From Flavobacterium sp. UBA7680 (GTDB lineage Bacteria > Bacteroidota > Bacteroidia > Flavobacteriales > Flavobacteriaceae): 64,000 nucleotides of DNA. Position numbers and translations under genes: made by a program. Below are positions 33,824-42,163 of the stretch, in pieces. Under the pieces are notes generated by a model. The model was not told the origin of the DNA. It did not search any database and was given only the letters and a program-made list of their open reading frames with translations. Where the stretch lies: positions 484,394 through 548,393 of the forward strand of contig NZ_DLHA01000019.1 in assembly GCF_002482975.1 (NCBI RefSeq). The letters run 5' to 3'. Position 1 is the first letter of the stretch. Each line of letters begins with the position of its first letter.

Positions 33824-33857
33824 CAAAAGTACATTATTTTTTTATTCACAAAACAAA
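33824..33857 (-). promoter_or_regulatory. Predicted promoter of the arg/pro operon
   Basis: On the minus strand TTTG (33857-33854), a 22-base spacer and TACTTTTG (33831-33824) match the Bacteroidetes consensus. Transcription would start near 33817, leaving about 320 nt before the first start codon at 33495. Confidence 0.6.
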
Positions 33858-33987
33858 AAATCAAAATTCTAACATTTTTTTAATGAAAAGTTATTTTTTG
33901 GAAGATGCTAAGATTCTAAGCTGCTAAGGTTCTAAGGTTCTAAGATTTTAAATTCGAGCACGCAAACTTGAAACTTAAAAACAAAAG
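33858..33987. repeat. Word repeats upstream of the arg operon promoter
   Basis: CTAAGATTCTAAG, CTGCTAAGGTTCTAAGG and AAACTTGAAACTTAAAA words run from about 33905 to 33980, the same families as in the operon spacers. Nothing coding is visible. Confidence 0.6.
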
Positions 33988-34020
33988 AAAACCCGATAGT
34001 CATTATAACTATCGGGTTTT
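33988..34020 (-). terminator. Terminator of the M1 peptidase gene
   Basis: AAACCCGATAGT (33989-34000) pairs with ACTATCGGGTTT (34008-34019) around a 7-base loop. On the minus strand the stem is followed by TTTTCTTTTG, 24 bases after the stop. Confidence 0.8.
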
Positions 34021-34043
34021 TAAATATTTCAATTTTTGAATTA

Positions 34044-36314
34044 TTACTTTTTCGTAAATGGAATTACTTGTCCATTATCTATAAGTGTCATATCGAAACC
34101 TGTTTTGGCTTCATTAAATTTAAATTTCAATCCTGCTCTTTTTGATTCAAATGTATCTTTTTCACCTGCTACAGGAGTTAAAGTAAATTTTGGATAGTTT
34201 GGAAGTTCTGCGTTTAAAACACTGTTTTTCTCAGTCAATTCAATTGTTAAAGGTGATTTTGCAGTAACATAATTCCCTACGAAACCATCTAGAATGATAT
34301 CCTGTTCAACTTTTCCCTTTCCCGCTGTCCAAACATTATTACTGTCGTTATAATCTGGGAAAGCATGATCTGGATCTAGTGTAATACTTTCTATTTCTTC
34401 TGTTGAATTGTGTTTGAAAGACCATTCGTTATTACGCTGCCAAATTTCTACCGGAAGTTTAACTCTCGTTACTTTTCCGCTTTTTGTTTTTACGTCTAAA
34501 ACAATTGGCATTGGCATTTTGTCGAAGTTCTCAACATTGATTACAACACCTTTTGATGGATCATTTTTCACGTATTTAATCCAATTGATTCCTTGATCAA
34601 ATCTCCAGTTGTTTACGAACCAGCTTCTCCAGAACCAGCTTAAATCTTCTCCGGCAACATTTTCAATTGTTCTAAAGAAATCGTCCGGAGTTGGGTGTTT
34701 GTAAGCCCAACGCTCTACATAAGTGCGTAATGCTTTATCAAAACGCTCTTGTCCTAAAACCTGCTCTCTTAAAATAACTAATCCTGCACTTGGTTTTGCA
34801 TAACATAAAACGCCAATATTAGCTTCCTTCATATTATCAGGAGAACTCATAATCGTTTCTAATTTTGGGCTTGTGAAATATTCTGCCTCTTCATGTAAAT
34901 TAGATGCAGGCTGTTTGTATTCGCCATTATTAAAATCGTAAGAACTTACAGAGTTAATAAAGGTGTTGAAACCTTCGTCCATCCAAGCAAAATAACGCTC
35001 GTTTGAACCTACAATCATTGGGAACCAAATATGTCCAAATTCGTGATCTGTAACTCCCCATAAATCATCTCCTTTAGATTTCCATCCGCAGAAAACAATT
35101 CCAGGATATTCCATTCCACCTTCATTTCCTGCTACGTTTGTAGCTGCAGGATAAGGATATTCAAACCATCTTTTAGAATAATTTTCGATTGATGTTTTAG
35201 TATATTCTGTAGAACGTCCCCAAGCATCATTTCCTGAACTTTCAACAGGATATGCAGATAATGCTAAAGATTTTTTTCCGCTTGGTAAGTTTATTTTTGC
35301 TCCATCTAAAATAAAAGCCGGAGATGATGCCCAAGAAAAATCACGTGCATTTTTAATTTTATAATGCCAAGTTTTTTGTGCCGAAGCATTGCTATTTGCC
35401 GTTGCAGCAACTTCATCTGCAGAGCGAATTATAACAGTTTTATCACTTTGAGAAGCATCTTTATATCTTTTCAATTGTTCTGCAGAAAAAACTTCTGCTC
35501 CGTTTACTAATTCTCCAGAACCTACAACATAGTGGTTTGCAGGAACAGTCAATTTTACATCAAAATCTCCATATTCTAAATAAAACTCAGAAGCTCCTAA
35601 ATACGGTGCCGTATTCCAGCCTCGTACGTCATCATAAACACACATACGCGGATACCATTGTGCGATTGTGAATATTTTTCCGTTTTTAGTTTCTAAAACT
35701 CCCATTCTGTCTGAACCTTCAAATGGTGCAATGAATGAGAATTCTATTTTAATTTTTACAGAAGCTCCTTTTGCTGCTAATTCCTGTGGAAGGAAAATCT
35801 GCATTCTGGTGTCTGTAACGATATATTTTGCCTCAACTTCTGTTTTGGTTTTTCCACCAGAAATTACTTTTACAGATTTTATTTTATTACCTCCGTCAAA
35901 AACCTGACCTTGAGCTCCATTACGGCTTCCGGTTAAAGGCACAACAGCATTTCCTCTAGAATCTTCTTTGAATAGATTTTGATCTAAATTCAGCCAAAGA
36001 AATCCAAGTTTATCAGGACTATTATTTGTATATGTAATTTCATCTGTACCTACAATCTCATTTGTAGTTCCGTTTAGCTTCGCCGTTATTTGATAATCAG
36101 CTCTGTTTTGCCAGTATTCAACTCCCGGCTGACCGCTCGCTGTACGCGTTGAAGTACCGTTTTTAGTATAAAAATGTGGTGCAAATGCATCATGATAATT
36201 ATAATTGTTTGCTGGATTTGCTGTCGTCGCCGGCGGAGTCTGCTGCGCCCAAACAGAAGAAATCCCAACAAGTAAAGCCATGGTTAAAAAGGCTCTTGAA
36301 GATTGTTTTTTCAT
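34044..36314 (-). CDS. Exported M1-family metallopeptidase
   Basis: A 756-aa zinc aminopeptidase-like protein with an N-terminal signal peptide (ending SSVWAQQ). The order is an N-terminal beta saddle, then the catalytic domain with exopeptidase motif GGMEYPG (in place of GAMEN) near residue 400. The zinc site H424-E-F-G-H428 is followed after 18 residues by Glu447, the exact M1 spacing, and there is a C-terminal beta domain. It is probably periplasmic or outer-membrane associated and digests peptides for nutrition. ATG 36314 is chosen because the signal sequence begins there. It is transcribed alone. Confidence 0.9.
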   Translation of the reverse strand: MKKQSSRAFLTMALLVGISSVWAQQTPPATTANPANNYNYHDAFAPHFYTKNGTSTRTASGQPGVEYWQNRADYQITAKLNGTTNEIVGTDEITYTNNSPDKLGFLWLNLDQNLFKEDSRGNAVVPLTGSRNGAQGQVFDGGNKIKSVKVISGGKTKTEVEAKYIVTDTRMQIFLPQELAAKGASVKIKIEFSFIAPFEGSDRMGVLETKNGKIFTIAQWYPRMCVYDDVRGWNTAPYLGASEFYLEYGDFDVKLTVPANHYVVGSGELVNGAEVFSAEQLKRYKDASQSDKTVIIRSADEVAATANSNASAQKTWHYKIKNARDFSWASSPAFILDGAKINLPSGKKSLALSAYPVESSGNDAWGRSTEYTKTSIENYSKRWFEYPYPAATNVAGNEGGMEYPGIVFCGWKSKGDDLWGVTDHEFGHIWFPMIVGSNERYFAWMDEGFNTFINSVSSYDFNNGEYKQPASNLHEEAEYFTSPKLETIMSSPDNMKEANIGVLCYAKPSAGLVILREQVLGQERFDKALRTYVERWAYKHPTPDDFFRTIENVAGEDLSWFWRSWFVNNWRFDQGINWIKYVKNDPSKGVVINVENFDKMPMPIVLDVKTKSGKVTRVKLPVEIWQRNNEWSFKHNSTEEIESITLDPDHAFPDYNDSNNVWTAGKGKVEQDIILDGFVGNYVTAKSPLTIELTEKNSVLNAELPNYPKFTLTPVAGEKDTFESKRAGLKFKFNEAKTGFDMTLIDNGQVIPFTKK

Positions 36315-36501
36315 ATTTTTTAGCTGTTTATGTAGCAAATTAATGAAAAAAAAAGCTATTTACAGAGAAAATGAAAAGGATAAATTTAATTTTAGCAAAA
36401 ATTTATTAAAAAAATAATTCTAAGCTTTTTCCTAAAAAATAAAATTTATAAAATATATTTACATCAAGATTTAAGACTAATTCTTTTCAATACACAACAT
36501 T

Positions 36502-37353
36502 TTGAGCACAACTATATCAAATTCAACACTTAAGGCTTCGATTAAAAATGCCGGAGCAGAATTGTTCTCTTTAAAAGACAATCAAAATAAAGAATATATA
36601 TGGGAAGGAAATCCTGATTTTTGGGGTAAACACTCTCCTATTCTTTTCCCTATTGTTGGTACATTAAAAAACAATACTTACTCTATTGATAAAAAAGAAT
36701 ATCAATTGCCAAGACATGGTTTTGCAAGAGATATGGAATTCGAACTTATTGAAAAAAGTGGCAATAGCGCTGTTTTTTCTTTAGAATCAAATGCCGAAAC
36801 TCTAAAAAAATATCCTTTTGAATTTGAACTGCAGCTTATTTATACGTTAGAAAATACTACGTTAAACATAGAATATGTAGTCATCAATAAAAGTGAATCA
36901 AAAATGCCTTTCTCGATTGGTGCGCATCCGGCAATTGCACTTCCTGAAAAGTTTGAAAACTATGCTTTTAAGTTTGAAAAAGCAGAACCTTTGAAATATA
37001 ATCTTCTTGAAAATGATTTGATTTCGAATAAAACCGAAACTTTAAAAACTACCGAAAATGTAGTTCCGTTAAACTATAAACTTTTCGAAAATGATGCTTT
37101 GGTTTTTAAAACTTTAGAATCTAATTCATTGACTATTCTTGAAAATTCAAAACCTTATGTACAAGTTGAATTTGAAGATTTTCCGAGTTTAGGAATCTGG
37201 ACAAAAGATCAGGCTCCTTTTGTTTGTATTGAGCCTTGGTTCGGATATTCGGATACAGCAGATAATTCAGGAGATTTGTTTAAAAAAGAAGGGATTTTGA
37301 TTTTAGAAGTTGATCAGTCATTTCATTCAAAATTCAGTATTAAAATAGTATAA
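36502..37353 (+). CDS. Aldose 1-epimerase (galactose mutarotase)-like protein
   Basis: A 283-aa protein of the galactose-mutarotase-like beta-sandwich fold, closest to the YeaD/LacX-type group. Motifs include KNAGAELFSLKDNQNKEYIW, PRHGFARDMEF and FSIGAHPAIALPE (catalytic His), with CIEPWFGYSD near the C-terminus. The start appears to be TTG at 36502: no in-frame ATG exists before residue about 75, while the protein aligns with the family from its first residues. The GNAT gene follows after 6 bases. The natural sugar is unknown. Confidence 0.82.
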   Translation: MSTTISNSTLKASIKNAGAELFSLKDNQNKEYIWEGNPDFWGKHSPILFPIVGTLKNNTYSIDKKEYQLPRHGFARDMEFELIEKSGNSAVFSLESNAETLKKYPFEFELQLIYTLENTTLNIEYVVINKSESKMPFSIGAHPAIALPEKFENYAFKFEKAEPLKYNLLENDLISNKTETLKTTENVVPLNYKLFENDALVFKTLESNSLTILENSKPYVQVEFEDFPSLGIWTKDQAPFVCIEPWFGYSDTADNSGDLFKKEGILILEVDQSFHSKFSIKIV

Positions 37354-37359
37354 TTTAAG

Positions 37360-37908
37360 ATGTTAGAATTTAACTTTCACCCATTTCCGGTAATTGAAAC
37401 GGAGCGTTTACTTTTAAGAAGAATTACGAATGATGATGTAAATGAAATTTTTGAATTGCGTTCGAATCCTGAAACTATGAAATATATTCCGAGGCCATTA
37501 GTTAAAAATAATGAAGATGCTTTGGAACATATTGCTATGATTGAGGAAAAAATAGAAACCAATGTTGGAATTAATTGGGGAATTACCCTAAAAGATAATC
37601 CTAAACTTCTGGGAATTATTGGTTATTACAGAATGCAACCCGAAAATCATCGTGCAGAAATTGGCTATATGTTATCTCCTGACTACCACGGAAAAGGAAT
37701 TATTCCTGAAGCTGTAAACCGATTAATACAATATGGTTTTGAAGATTTAAAACTGCATTCGATCGAAGCGGTAATTGATCCGGAAAACTATGCATCTGAA
37801 AAAGTATTACAAAAATGCGGCTTTGTAAAGGAAGCTCATTTAAAAGAAGCAGAACTTTATGAAGGCAAATTTCTGGATAAAGTAATTTATTCTTTGCTTC
37901 AGAATTAA
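37360..37908 (+). CDS. RimJ/RimL-type GNAT acetyltransferase
   Basis: A 182-aa GNAT protein. ETERLLLRRITNDDVNEIFEL near the N-terminus and YMLSPDYHGKGIIPEAVNRL (acetyl-CoA loop HGKGII) followed by NYASEKVLQKCGFVKE are typical of the RimJ/RimL/ribosomal-protein-serine branch. The target is unknown. It is probably cotranscribed with the mutarotase-like gene 6 bases upstream. Confidence 0.85.
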   Translation: MLEFNFHPFPVIETERLLLRRITNDDVNEIFELRSNPETMKYIPRPLVKNNEDALEHIAMIEEKIETNVGINWGITLKDNPKLLGIIGYYRMQPENHRAEIGYMLSPDYHGKGIIPEAVNRLIQYGFEDLKLHSIEAVIDPENYASEKVLQKCGFVKEAHLKEAELYEGKFLDKVIYSLLQN

Positions 37909-38033
37909 GTATTTTACTATTCCTGACAAAAAACATTTCTTGTTAAAATCATCTATTCCTGCAATAGTAAATGCGCTATTGCGTTATATTTGTGGCCGAA
38001 AACAGATTACGTCCGCGATCACAAAAAAATACC

Positions 38034-38591
38034 ATGAAAAAATTATTCGCCTTTATTGTTCTTTTTTTATCCATACAATTACAAAGTCAAACCTTTATAA
38101 AATTTAACGGAGCTACAGCTTTAGTTGGGATTCCAAACGTTGGTATCGAGACAAGTATTGGCGAAAAAACTACCTTTAGCTTTGATGTAATGGCTTCTTT
38201 CTGGAAATCGTTTAACGGAAATAATCCAATGGAGTTTTACACTTTTACTCCAGAAGTTCGTTATCATTTTAAAGAAAAATACAACGGATTTTATGTTGGT
38301 GCTCACGCTGGTCCTGATTTCTATCAATTACAAAAATGGAATTACTGGGATACTAATAAATATGAGCATGGTTTTGGCTACCGTTTAGGAGTTACAGTAG
38401 GTTATAATATCAAATTAAACGATAAATTTTTACTGGATATTTTTGCCGGAGGCGGATGGCACCAAGGTTTTTACCACGGATATTATAATGACGGAACGCC
38501 AGGCAGATATGAAAAAGCTCCAAACTGGAACAAAAGCGGAGAATGGCTTCCGTATCGCGGCGGTGTAATGCTTTCGTATAAACTGAACTAA
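38034..38591 (+). CDS. DUF3575-like outer-membrane beta-barrel protein
   Basis: A 185-aa exported protein with a signal peptide (MKKLFAFIVLFLSIQLQSQ). The mature part has alternating beta strands rich in Tyr, Trp and Gly (TFSFDVMASFWKSF, YTFTPEVRYHF, YNGFYVGAHAGPDFY) and ends in an aromatic-flanked strand, typical of small outer-membrane barrels. I use ATG 38034; the -7 box TATATTTG is at 37985-37992. Its likely terminator is at 38840-38870, beyond the antisense VF530 gene. Confidence 0.75.
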   Translation: MKKLFAFIVLFLSIQLQSQTFIKFNGATALVGIPNVGIETSIGEKTTFSFDVMASFWKSFNGNNPMEFYTFTPEVRYHFKEKYNGFYVGAHAGPDFYQLQKWNYWDTNKYEHGFGYRLGVTVGYNIKLNDKFLLDIFAGGGWHQGFYHGYYNDGTPGRYEKAPNWNKSGEWLPYRGGVMLSYKLN

Positions 38592-38593
38592 AA

Positions 38594-38818
38594 TCAGCTG
38601 AATTTAGGAAGCGTTTTTACATATAATTCTTCTACTTTTTTTCGAGCCCAATCGGTTTTTCTTAAAAAAGTAAGACTTGATTTTACACTTGGATTGGATA
38701 TAAAACACTTTATAGGAATTAATTCTCCTAAAGTATCAAAACCATAATGGTCAACTAAGGCTTCTACAATCTTTTGAAGTGTGATTCCGTGTAGCGGATC
38801 TTTAGATTTACTTTCCAT
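38594..38818 (-). CDS. VF530-family small DNA-binding protein (DUF2132)
   Basis: A 74-aa protein. KDPLHGITLQKIVEALVDHY, then CFISNPSVKSSLTFLRKT and DWARKKVEELY match the VF530 family almost motif by motif. Structures in the family suggest double-stranded DNA binding, but the biological role is unclear. The stop codon lies only 2 bases from the stop of the convergent DUF3575 gene, and the whole gene lies under the expected read-through of that transcript. Confidence 0.85.
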   Translation of the reverse strand: MESKSKDPLHGITLQKIVEALVDHYGFDTLGELIPIKCFISNPSVKSSLTFLRKTDWARKKVEELYVKTLPKFS

Positions 38819-38839
38819 TTTATATAATTTAAATAATAC

Positions 38840-38870
38840 AAAAGACCGTCCTCAAAAAGAACGGTCTTTT
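38840..38870 (+). terminator. Hairpin terminator upstream of smpB
   Basis: AAAAGACCGT (38840-38849) pairs with ACGGTCTTTT (38861-38870), followed by further T residues on the plus strand. Its only plus-strand client is the DUF3575 gene ending at 38591. Confidence 0.7.
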
Positions 38871-39020
38871 TTGCAAAATTAACGAATTCGCCTAATACAA
38901 TTCGCTAAATTAGAATATGAATTTAAATCCAAAAGAAAACAGCGCTAAAGCTGATTAAAATAATAAATTAAAAAAAAATCTTTAATTATATTTGATCACA
39001 TTAAGTTTTACAATTTTCCT

Positions 39021-39028
39021 TACTTTTG
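39021..39028 (+). promoter_or_regulatory. Promoter of smpB, very close to the start codon
   Basis: TACTTTTG at 39021-39028 is an exact -7 box, with TTTG at 38991-38994 (26-base spacer, slightly long). The ATG is at 39034, so transcription would begin at or within a few bases of the start codon. Confidence 0.5.
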
Positions 39029-39033
39029 TACAC

Positions 39034-39489
39034 ATGTTAAAATCAGTCAATATACTTAATAAGAGAGCTCGTTTTGATTACGAGATAATCGACACTTATA
39101 CTGCCGGAATTGTTTTGGCGGGAACCGAAATCAAATCAATACGTTTAGGGAAAGCAAATATTACAGAAAGCTTTTGCGAATTTAGCGGTTTGGAACTTTT
39201 TGCCATCAATACTTACATAGAGGAATATTCTTTTGGAAATCAATTTAATCATAAATCACGCAGTGAGCGAAAATTGCTTTTAAACAAAAAAGAATTAAAA
39301 ACACTTCATAAAAACGTGCAGGCAAAAGGTCTTACTATCGTTCCGCTTAAATTGTTTACCAATGAAAAAGGTCTTGCTAAACTGCAGATTGGTCTTTGTA
39401 AAGGAAAGAAAAACTACGACAAACGTGAATCTCTAAAAGAACAAGATACAAAACGCGACTTAGACAGAATTAAAAAAGCGTACAACTAA
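39034..39489 (+). CDS. smpB: SsrA-binding protein
   Basis: Partner of tmRNA in rescuing stalled ribosomes. The 151-aa protein starts NKRARFDYEIIDTYTAGIVL, then GTEIKSIRLGKANI (the RNA-binding OB-fold part), and ends with the basic KKNYDKRESLKEQDTKRDLDR tail that enters the decoding channel. The frame is open from 38992, but ATG 39034 fits the family start and the promoter position. The ssrA gene is not in this window. Confidence 0.95.
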   Translation: MLKSVNILNKRARFDYEIIDTYTAGIVLAGTEIKSIRLGKANITESFCEFSGLELFAINTYIEEYSFGNQFNHKSRSERKLLLNKKELKTLHKNVQAKGLTIVPLKLFTNEKGLAKLQIGLCKGKKNYDKRESLKEQDTKRDLDRIKKAYN

Positions 39490-39568
39490 AGCTCAATTTA
39501 TTTTAGCTAAACCTGTGTTTATCAAAATTTTATAGTTATTTTTACTACAAACAATATAACTGTAAAAT

Positions 39569-40210
39569 ATGAAAAAGTACTTAATTCTACTCCTTGTAAT
39601 TCTGTCACTTTCAGGTTGTGGCAGTAACACTACTATTGTAAATAGCTGGAGAGATCCAAAAATAACAGTTGCTCAGGAACACTTTAAAAAAGTCTTAGTT
39701 GTCGCCTTAGTTAAAGATGAAGCTTCGAGAAGAATTACCGAAAATCGAATTGCATCAAGTAATCCGATTTTTAAAACTTCTTACCAATACTTAAACGAAA
39801 CTACCAAAGAGCTTACGAAAGAACAAAAGCTAAAAATTCTTCAGGACGAAAATTTTGACGGAGTTGTAACAATGCGTTTAGTAAGCACGGAAAAAGAAAC
39901 TACTTACGTTCCCGGATCTTATACCGGAATGTATTATGGCGGTTTTGACGGCTTATATTCCGGAGTTTACGGTTATGGTTTCGGAAACTGGTACGGAATG
40001 TATTCTCCTGCTTATTATGATCCCGGGTATTATCAGGAAACAACTTATTATATGGTTGAAACCAATATTTTTTCTTTAAAAGAAAATAAACTAATCTGGA
40101 CCGGAACTACAAAATCAGATTATGTTACAGACTTAGGCCAAACTGTAGATGCTATTATGCAAGCTGTGGTTAAAGAAATGAGAAAAGACGGTTCTTTACC
40201 TCCAAAGTAA
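39569..40210 (+). CDS. DUF4136-like lipoprotein
   Basis: A 213-aa predicted lipoprotein with lipobox LSGC (Cys17). The mature part begins STTIVNSWRDPK-like (here SNTTIVNSWRDPK), has a KVLVVALVKDEASRRITENR segment and a central Tyr/Gly-rich stretch (YTGMYYGGFDGLYSGVYGYG). The C-terminal KLIWTGTTKSDYV resembles DUF4136-type lipoproteins. Function unknown. It stands alone between smpB and the Fic gene. Confidence 0.7.
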   Translation: MKKYLILLLVILSLSGCGSNTTIVNSWRDPKITVAQEHFKKVLVVALVKDEASRRITENRIASSNPIFKTSYQYLNETTKELTKEQKLKILQDENFDGVVTMRLVSTEKETTYVPGSYTGMYYGGFDGLYSGVYGYGFGNWYGMYSPAYYDPGYYQETTYYMVETNIFSLKENKLIWTGTTKSDYVTDLGQTVDAIMQAVVKEMRKDGSLPPK

Positions 40211-40265
40211 ATTCAAAAGAAAGCAATATTTGAATTATTGCTTTTTTTATAATTCAAAAAATGAC

Positions 40266-40273
40266 TAAATTTG
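40266..40273 (+). promoter_or_regulatory. Putative -7 box of the HTH-Fic gene
   Basis: TAAATTTG lies 25 bases before ATG 40298, which supports that start over the upstream in-frame codon at 40271 (inside the box). Confidence 0.45.
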
Positions 40274-40297
40274 TCAAGACTTAAATTTTCATCAAAA

Positions 40298-41347
40298 ATG
40301 AAATCACTTTTAAAAAATGCAAGAGAACAAAAGGGCTTAAAAACGCGTGAACTAGCGCAGCTTGCCGGAATTGATCAGGCATTAATAAGCAAATTTGAAT
40401 CGGGAACACGAAAACCTACCAAAGATCAAATTATAAAACTCGCCCAGCTTTTAGAAATTGATTACGAAACTTTGATGATTGCGTGGCTTAAAGAAAAAAT
40501 TCTTTATGAAATTGGTGATGAAGAATTTGCTTTGAAAGCTTTAAAAATGGCAGAAGATGAAATCAAATACAACAAAACTGTATCAAATCTTAAACTATCA
40601 ACTTCTTTAGAAAAAATCTTAAAAGAAATTGATCTTCTAAAAGAAAAATTAGACTCTTACAAGCAATTTGATAGTTTTAAAATCAGGGAAGCTTTAGAAC
40701 TTGAATATACCTTTGAAAGCAATAGAATTGAAGGAAATACAATGACTTTACGTGAAACAGATATGGTTATCAATGAAGGATTGACCATTTCAGGGAAAAG
40801 TATGCGGGAGCATCTTGAAGCCATAAATCATCAGGAAGCTATTGGTTTTATTAAAGATTTAATGCAGAGAAATACTTCCTTAAACGAACGTGAATTGTTA
40901 TCGATTCATAATCTAATTCTTAGAGGAATTATTCCTGAAGATGCCGGACGTTACAGAAAAGTACAGGTCATGATAAAAGGCAGTAGTCATATGCCGCCAC
41001 AACCTTATATGGTTGCTAAAGAAATGGAAGATTATTTTATTTGGTATGAAACTAATAAAAATAAACTTCACCCTGTTGTTTTGGCTGCCGAAATGCACGA
41101 AAGATTAGTTACTATTCATCCTTTTATTGATGGAAACGGAAGAACTTCGCGTTTGGTCATGAATTTAATTTTGCTTCAAAAAGGATACATTATTGCAAAT
41201 ATTAAAGGCGATTATGATTGTCGTATGCAATATTACCAAACTTTGGAAACAGCACAAACTAAAGATAGTAAGGAAGATTTCCTGCTATTCATTGCTAAAA
41301 TAGAAAAAGAAAATCTGGAACGATATATTGGTATTATCGCTCAATAA
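40298..41347 (+). CDS. HTH-Fic protein (AMPylator-type, self-inhibited)
   Basis: A 349-aa fusion. Residues 1-60 are an XRE helix-turn-helix (GIDQALISKFESGTRKPT), followed by a helical linker. The Fic domain has the inhibitory helix motif S141-x-x-x-E145-G146 and the catalytic loop HPFIDGNGRTSR (His274, Asp278, Arg282). The inhibitory motif lies before the Fic core, which is the class II arrangement, so activity is expected to be held off until an unknown signal. The target is unknown. The XRE domain suggests binding to its own promoter. No separate antitoxin gene is adjacent. Confidence 0.9.
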   Translation: MKSLLKNAREQKGLKTRELAQLAGIDQALISKFESGTRKPTKDQIIKLAQLLEIDYETLMIAWLKEKILYEIGDEEFALKALKMAEDEIKYNKTVSNLKLSTSLEKILKEIDLLKEKLDSYKQFDSFKIREALELEYTFESNRIEGNTMTLRETDMVINEGLTISGKSMREHLEAINHQEAIGFIKDLMQRNTSLNERELLSIHNLILRGIIPEDAGRYRKVQVMIKGSSHMPPQPYMVAKEMEDYFIWYETNKNKLHPVVLAAEMHERLVTIHPFIDGNGRTSRLVMNLILLQKGYIIANIKGDYDCRMQYYQTLETAQTKDSKEDFLLFIAKIEKENLERYIGIIAQ

Positions 41348-41348
41348 A

Positions 41349-41375
41349 AAAAGCCCAGCTAAAACTGGGCTTTCT
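41349..41375. terminator. Bidirectional terminator between fic and pcm
   Basis: AAAGCCCAG (41350-41358) pairs with CTGGGCTTT (41365-41373) around a 6-base loop, with A/T runs on both sides, between convergent genes. Confidence 0.85.
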
Positions 41376-41377
41376 TT

Positions 41378-42019
41378 TTAATTTTTATCTTCTAATAAAG
41401 GAACAAATCTAAATTCTCCAAACTCATGTTTTTCAAATTGAGTTTCGTTCTTTCTAATTAATAAAGTCATAATTTGAACATCTTCTCCAAGCGGAATAAC
41501 CAGCCTTCCTCCTATTTTTAATTGTGCCATTAATGGCTGTGGAATAAATGGCGCACCTGCCGTTACAATAATACTGTCAAACGGAGCATAATGCGGCAAA
41601 CCTTTATAACCATCACCAAAAGAAACATGTTTCGGTCGAATATTTAACTTCGGAAATAAAATTGAAGTCTGTTTAAACAATTCATTTTGTCTTTCTACAG
41701 TATATACTTTTGCACCCAAAGCAAATAAAACTGCCGTTTGGTAGCCTGAGCCAGTTCCAATTTCCAGAATTTTGTGATCTTTTTTTACTTCTAGTAGCTG
41801 CGATTGAAACGCCACAGTGTACGGCTGCGAAATAGTCTGCCCCGCGCCAATAGGAAAAGCCTTATCCTGATAGGCAAAATCTTCAAAACTTGAATTCAAA
41901 AAAAGGTGTCTTGGGATTTTTTTTATCGCATCCAGAACCGTTCTATCAGTAATCCCTTTTTGTTCTAAAGTGCTTACTAATTGATTACGAAGTCCTTGAT
42001 GTTTGGCAGTGTCTTTCAA
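41378..42019 (-). CDS. pcm: Protein-L-isoaspartate O-methyltransferase
   Basis: Methylates isoaspartyl residues to start their repair. The 213-aa protein has the substrate region YQDKAFPIGAGQTISQPYTV near residue 55, SAM motif I ILEIGTGSGYQTAVL near 80, and the family end EFRFVPLLEDK. A TACTTTTG -7 box is at 42041-42048 on the minus strand. Confidence 0.94.
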   Translation of the reverse strand: MKDTAKHQGLRNQLVSTLEQKGITDRTVLDAIKKIPRHLFLNSSFEDFAYQDKAFPIGAGQTISQPYTVAFQSQLLEVKKDHKILEIGTGSGYQTAVLFALGAKVYTVERQNELFKQTSILFPKLNIRPKHVSFGDGYKGLPHYAPFDSIIVTAGAPFIPQPLMAQLKIGGRLVIPLGEDVQIMTLLIRKNETQFEKHEFGEFRFVPLLEDKN

Positions 42020-42040
42020 AATGGGTAGGTTTTATTCTCG

Positions 42041-42147
42041 CAAAAGTAAAGAAACTAAAAAGGAAATCAAATATTGATTTTTAATTATTAAATCGCTAAA
42101 TCTTTACTGCATTCATTTTCACGTTCGACAAATAAATTATATTTTTG
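42041..42147. promoter_or_regulatory. Divergent -7 boxes for pcm (-) and the oxidoreductase (+)
   Basis: Minus strand TACTTTTG at 42041-42048 precedes pcm. Plus strand TATTTTTG at 42140-42147 precedes the ATG at 42164 by 16 bases. Confidence 0.5.
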
Positions 42148-42163
42148 TTTAAAATACATTCTC

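Noticed and set aside
33691..33927. 78-residue plus-strand frame across the arg leader
   Set aside because: Its codons are dictated by the hairpins on the other strand and by word repeats, and it has no recognisable motif.
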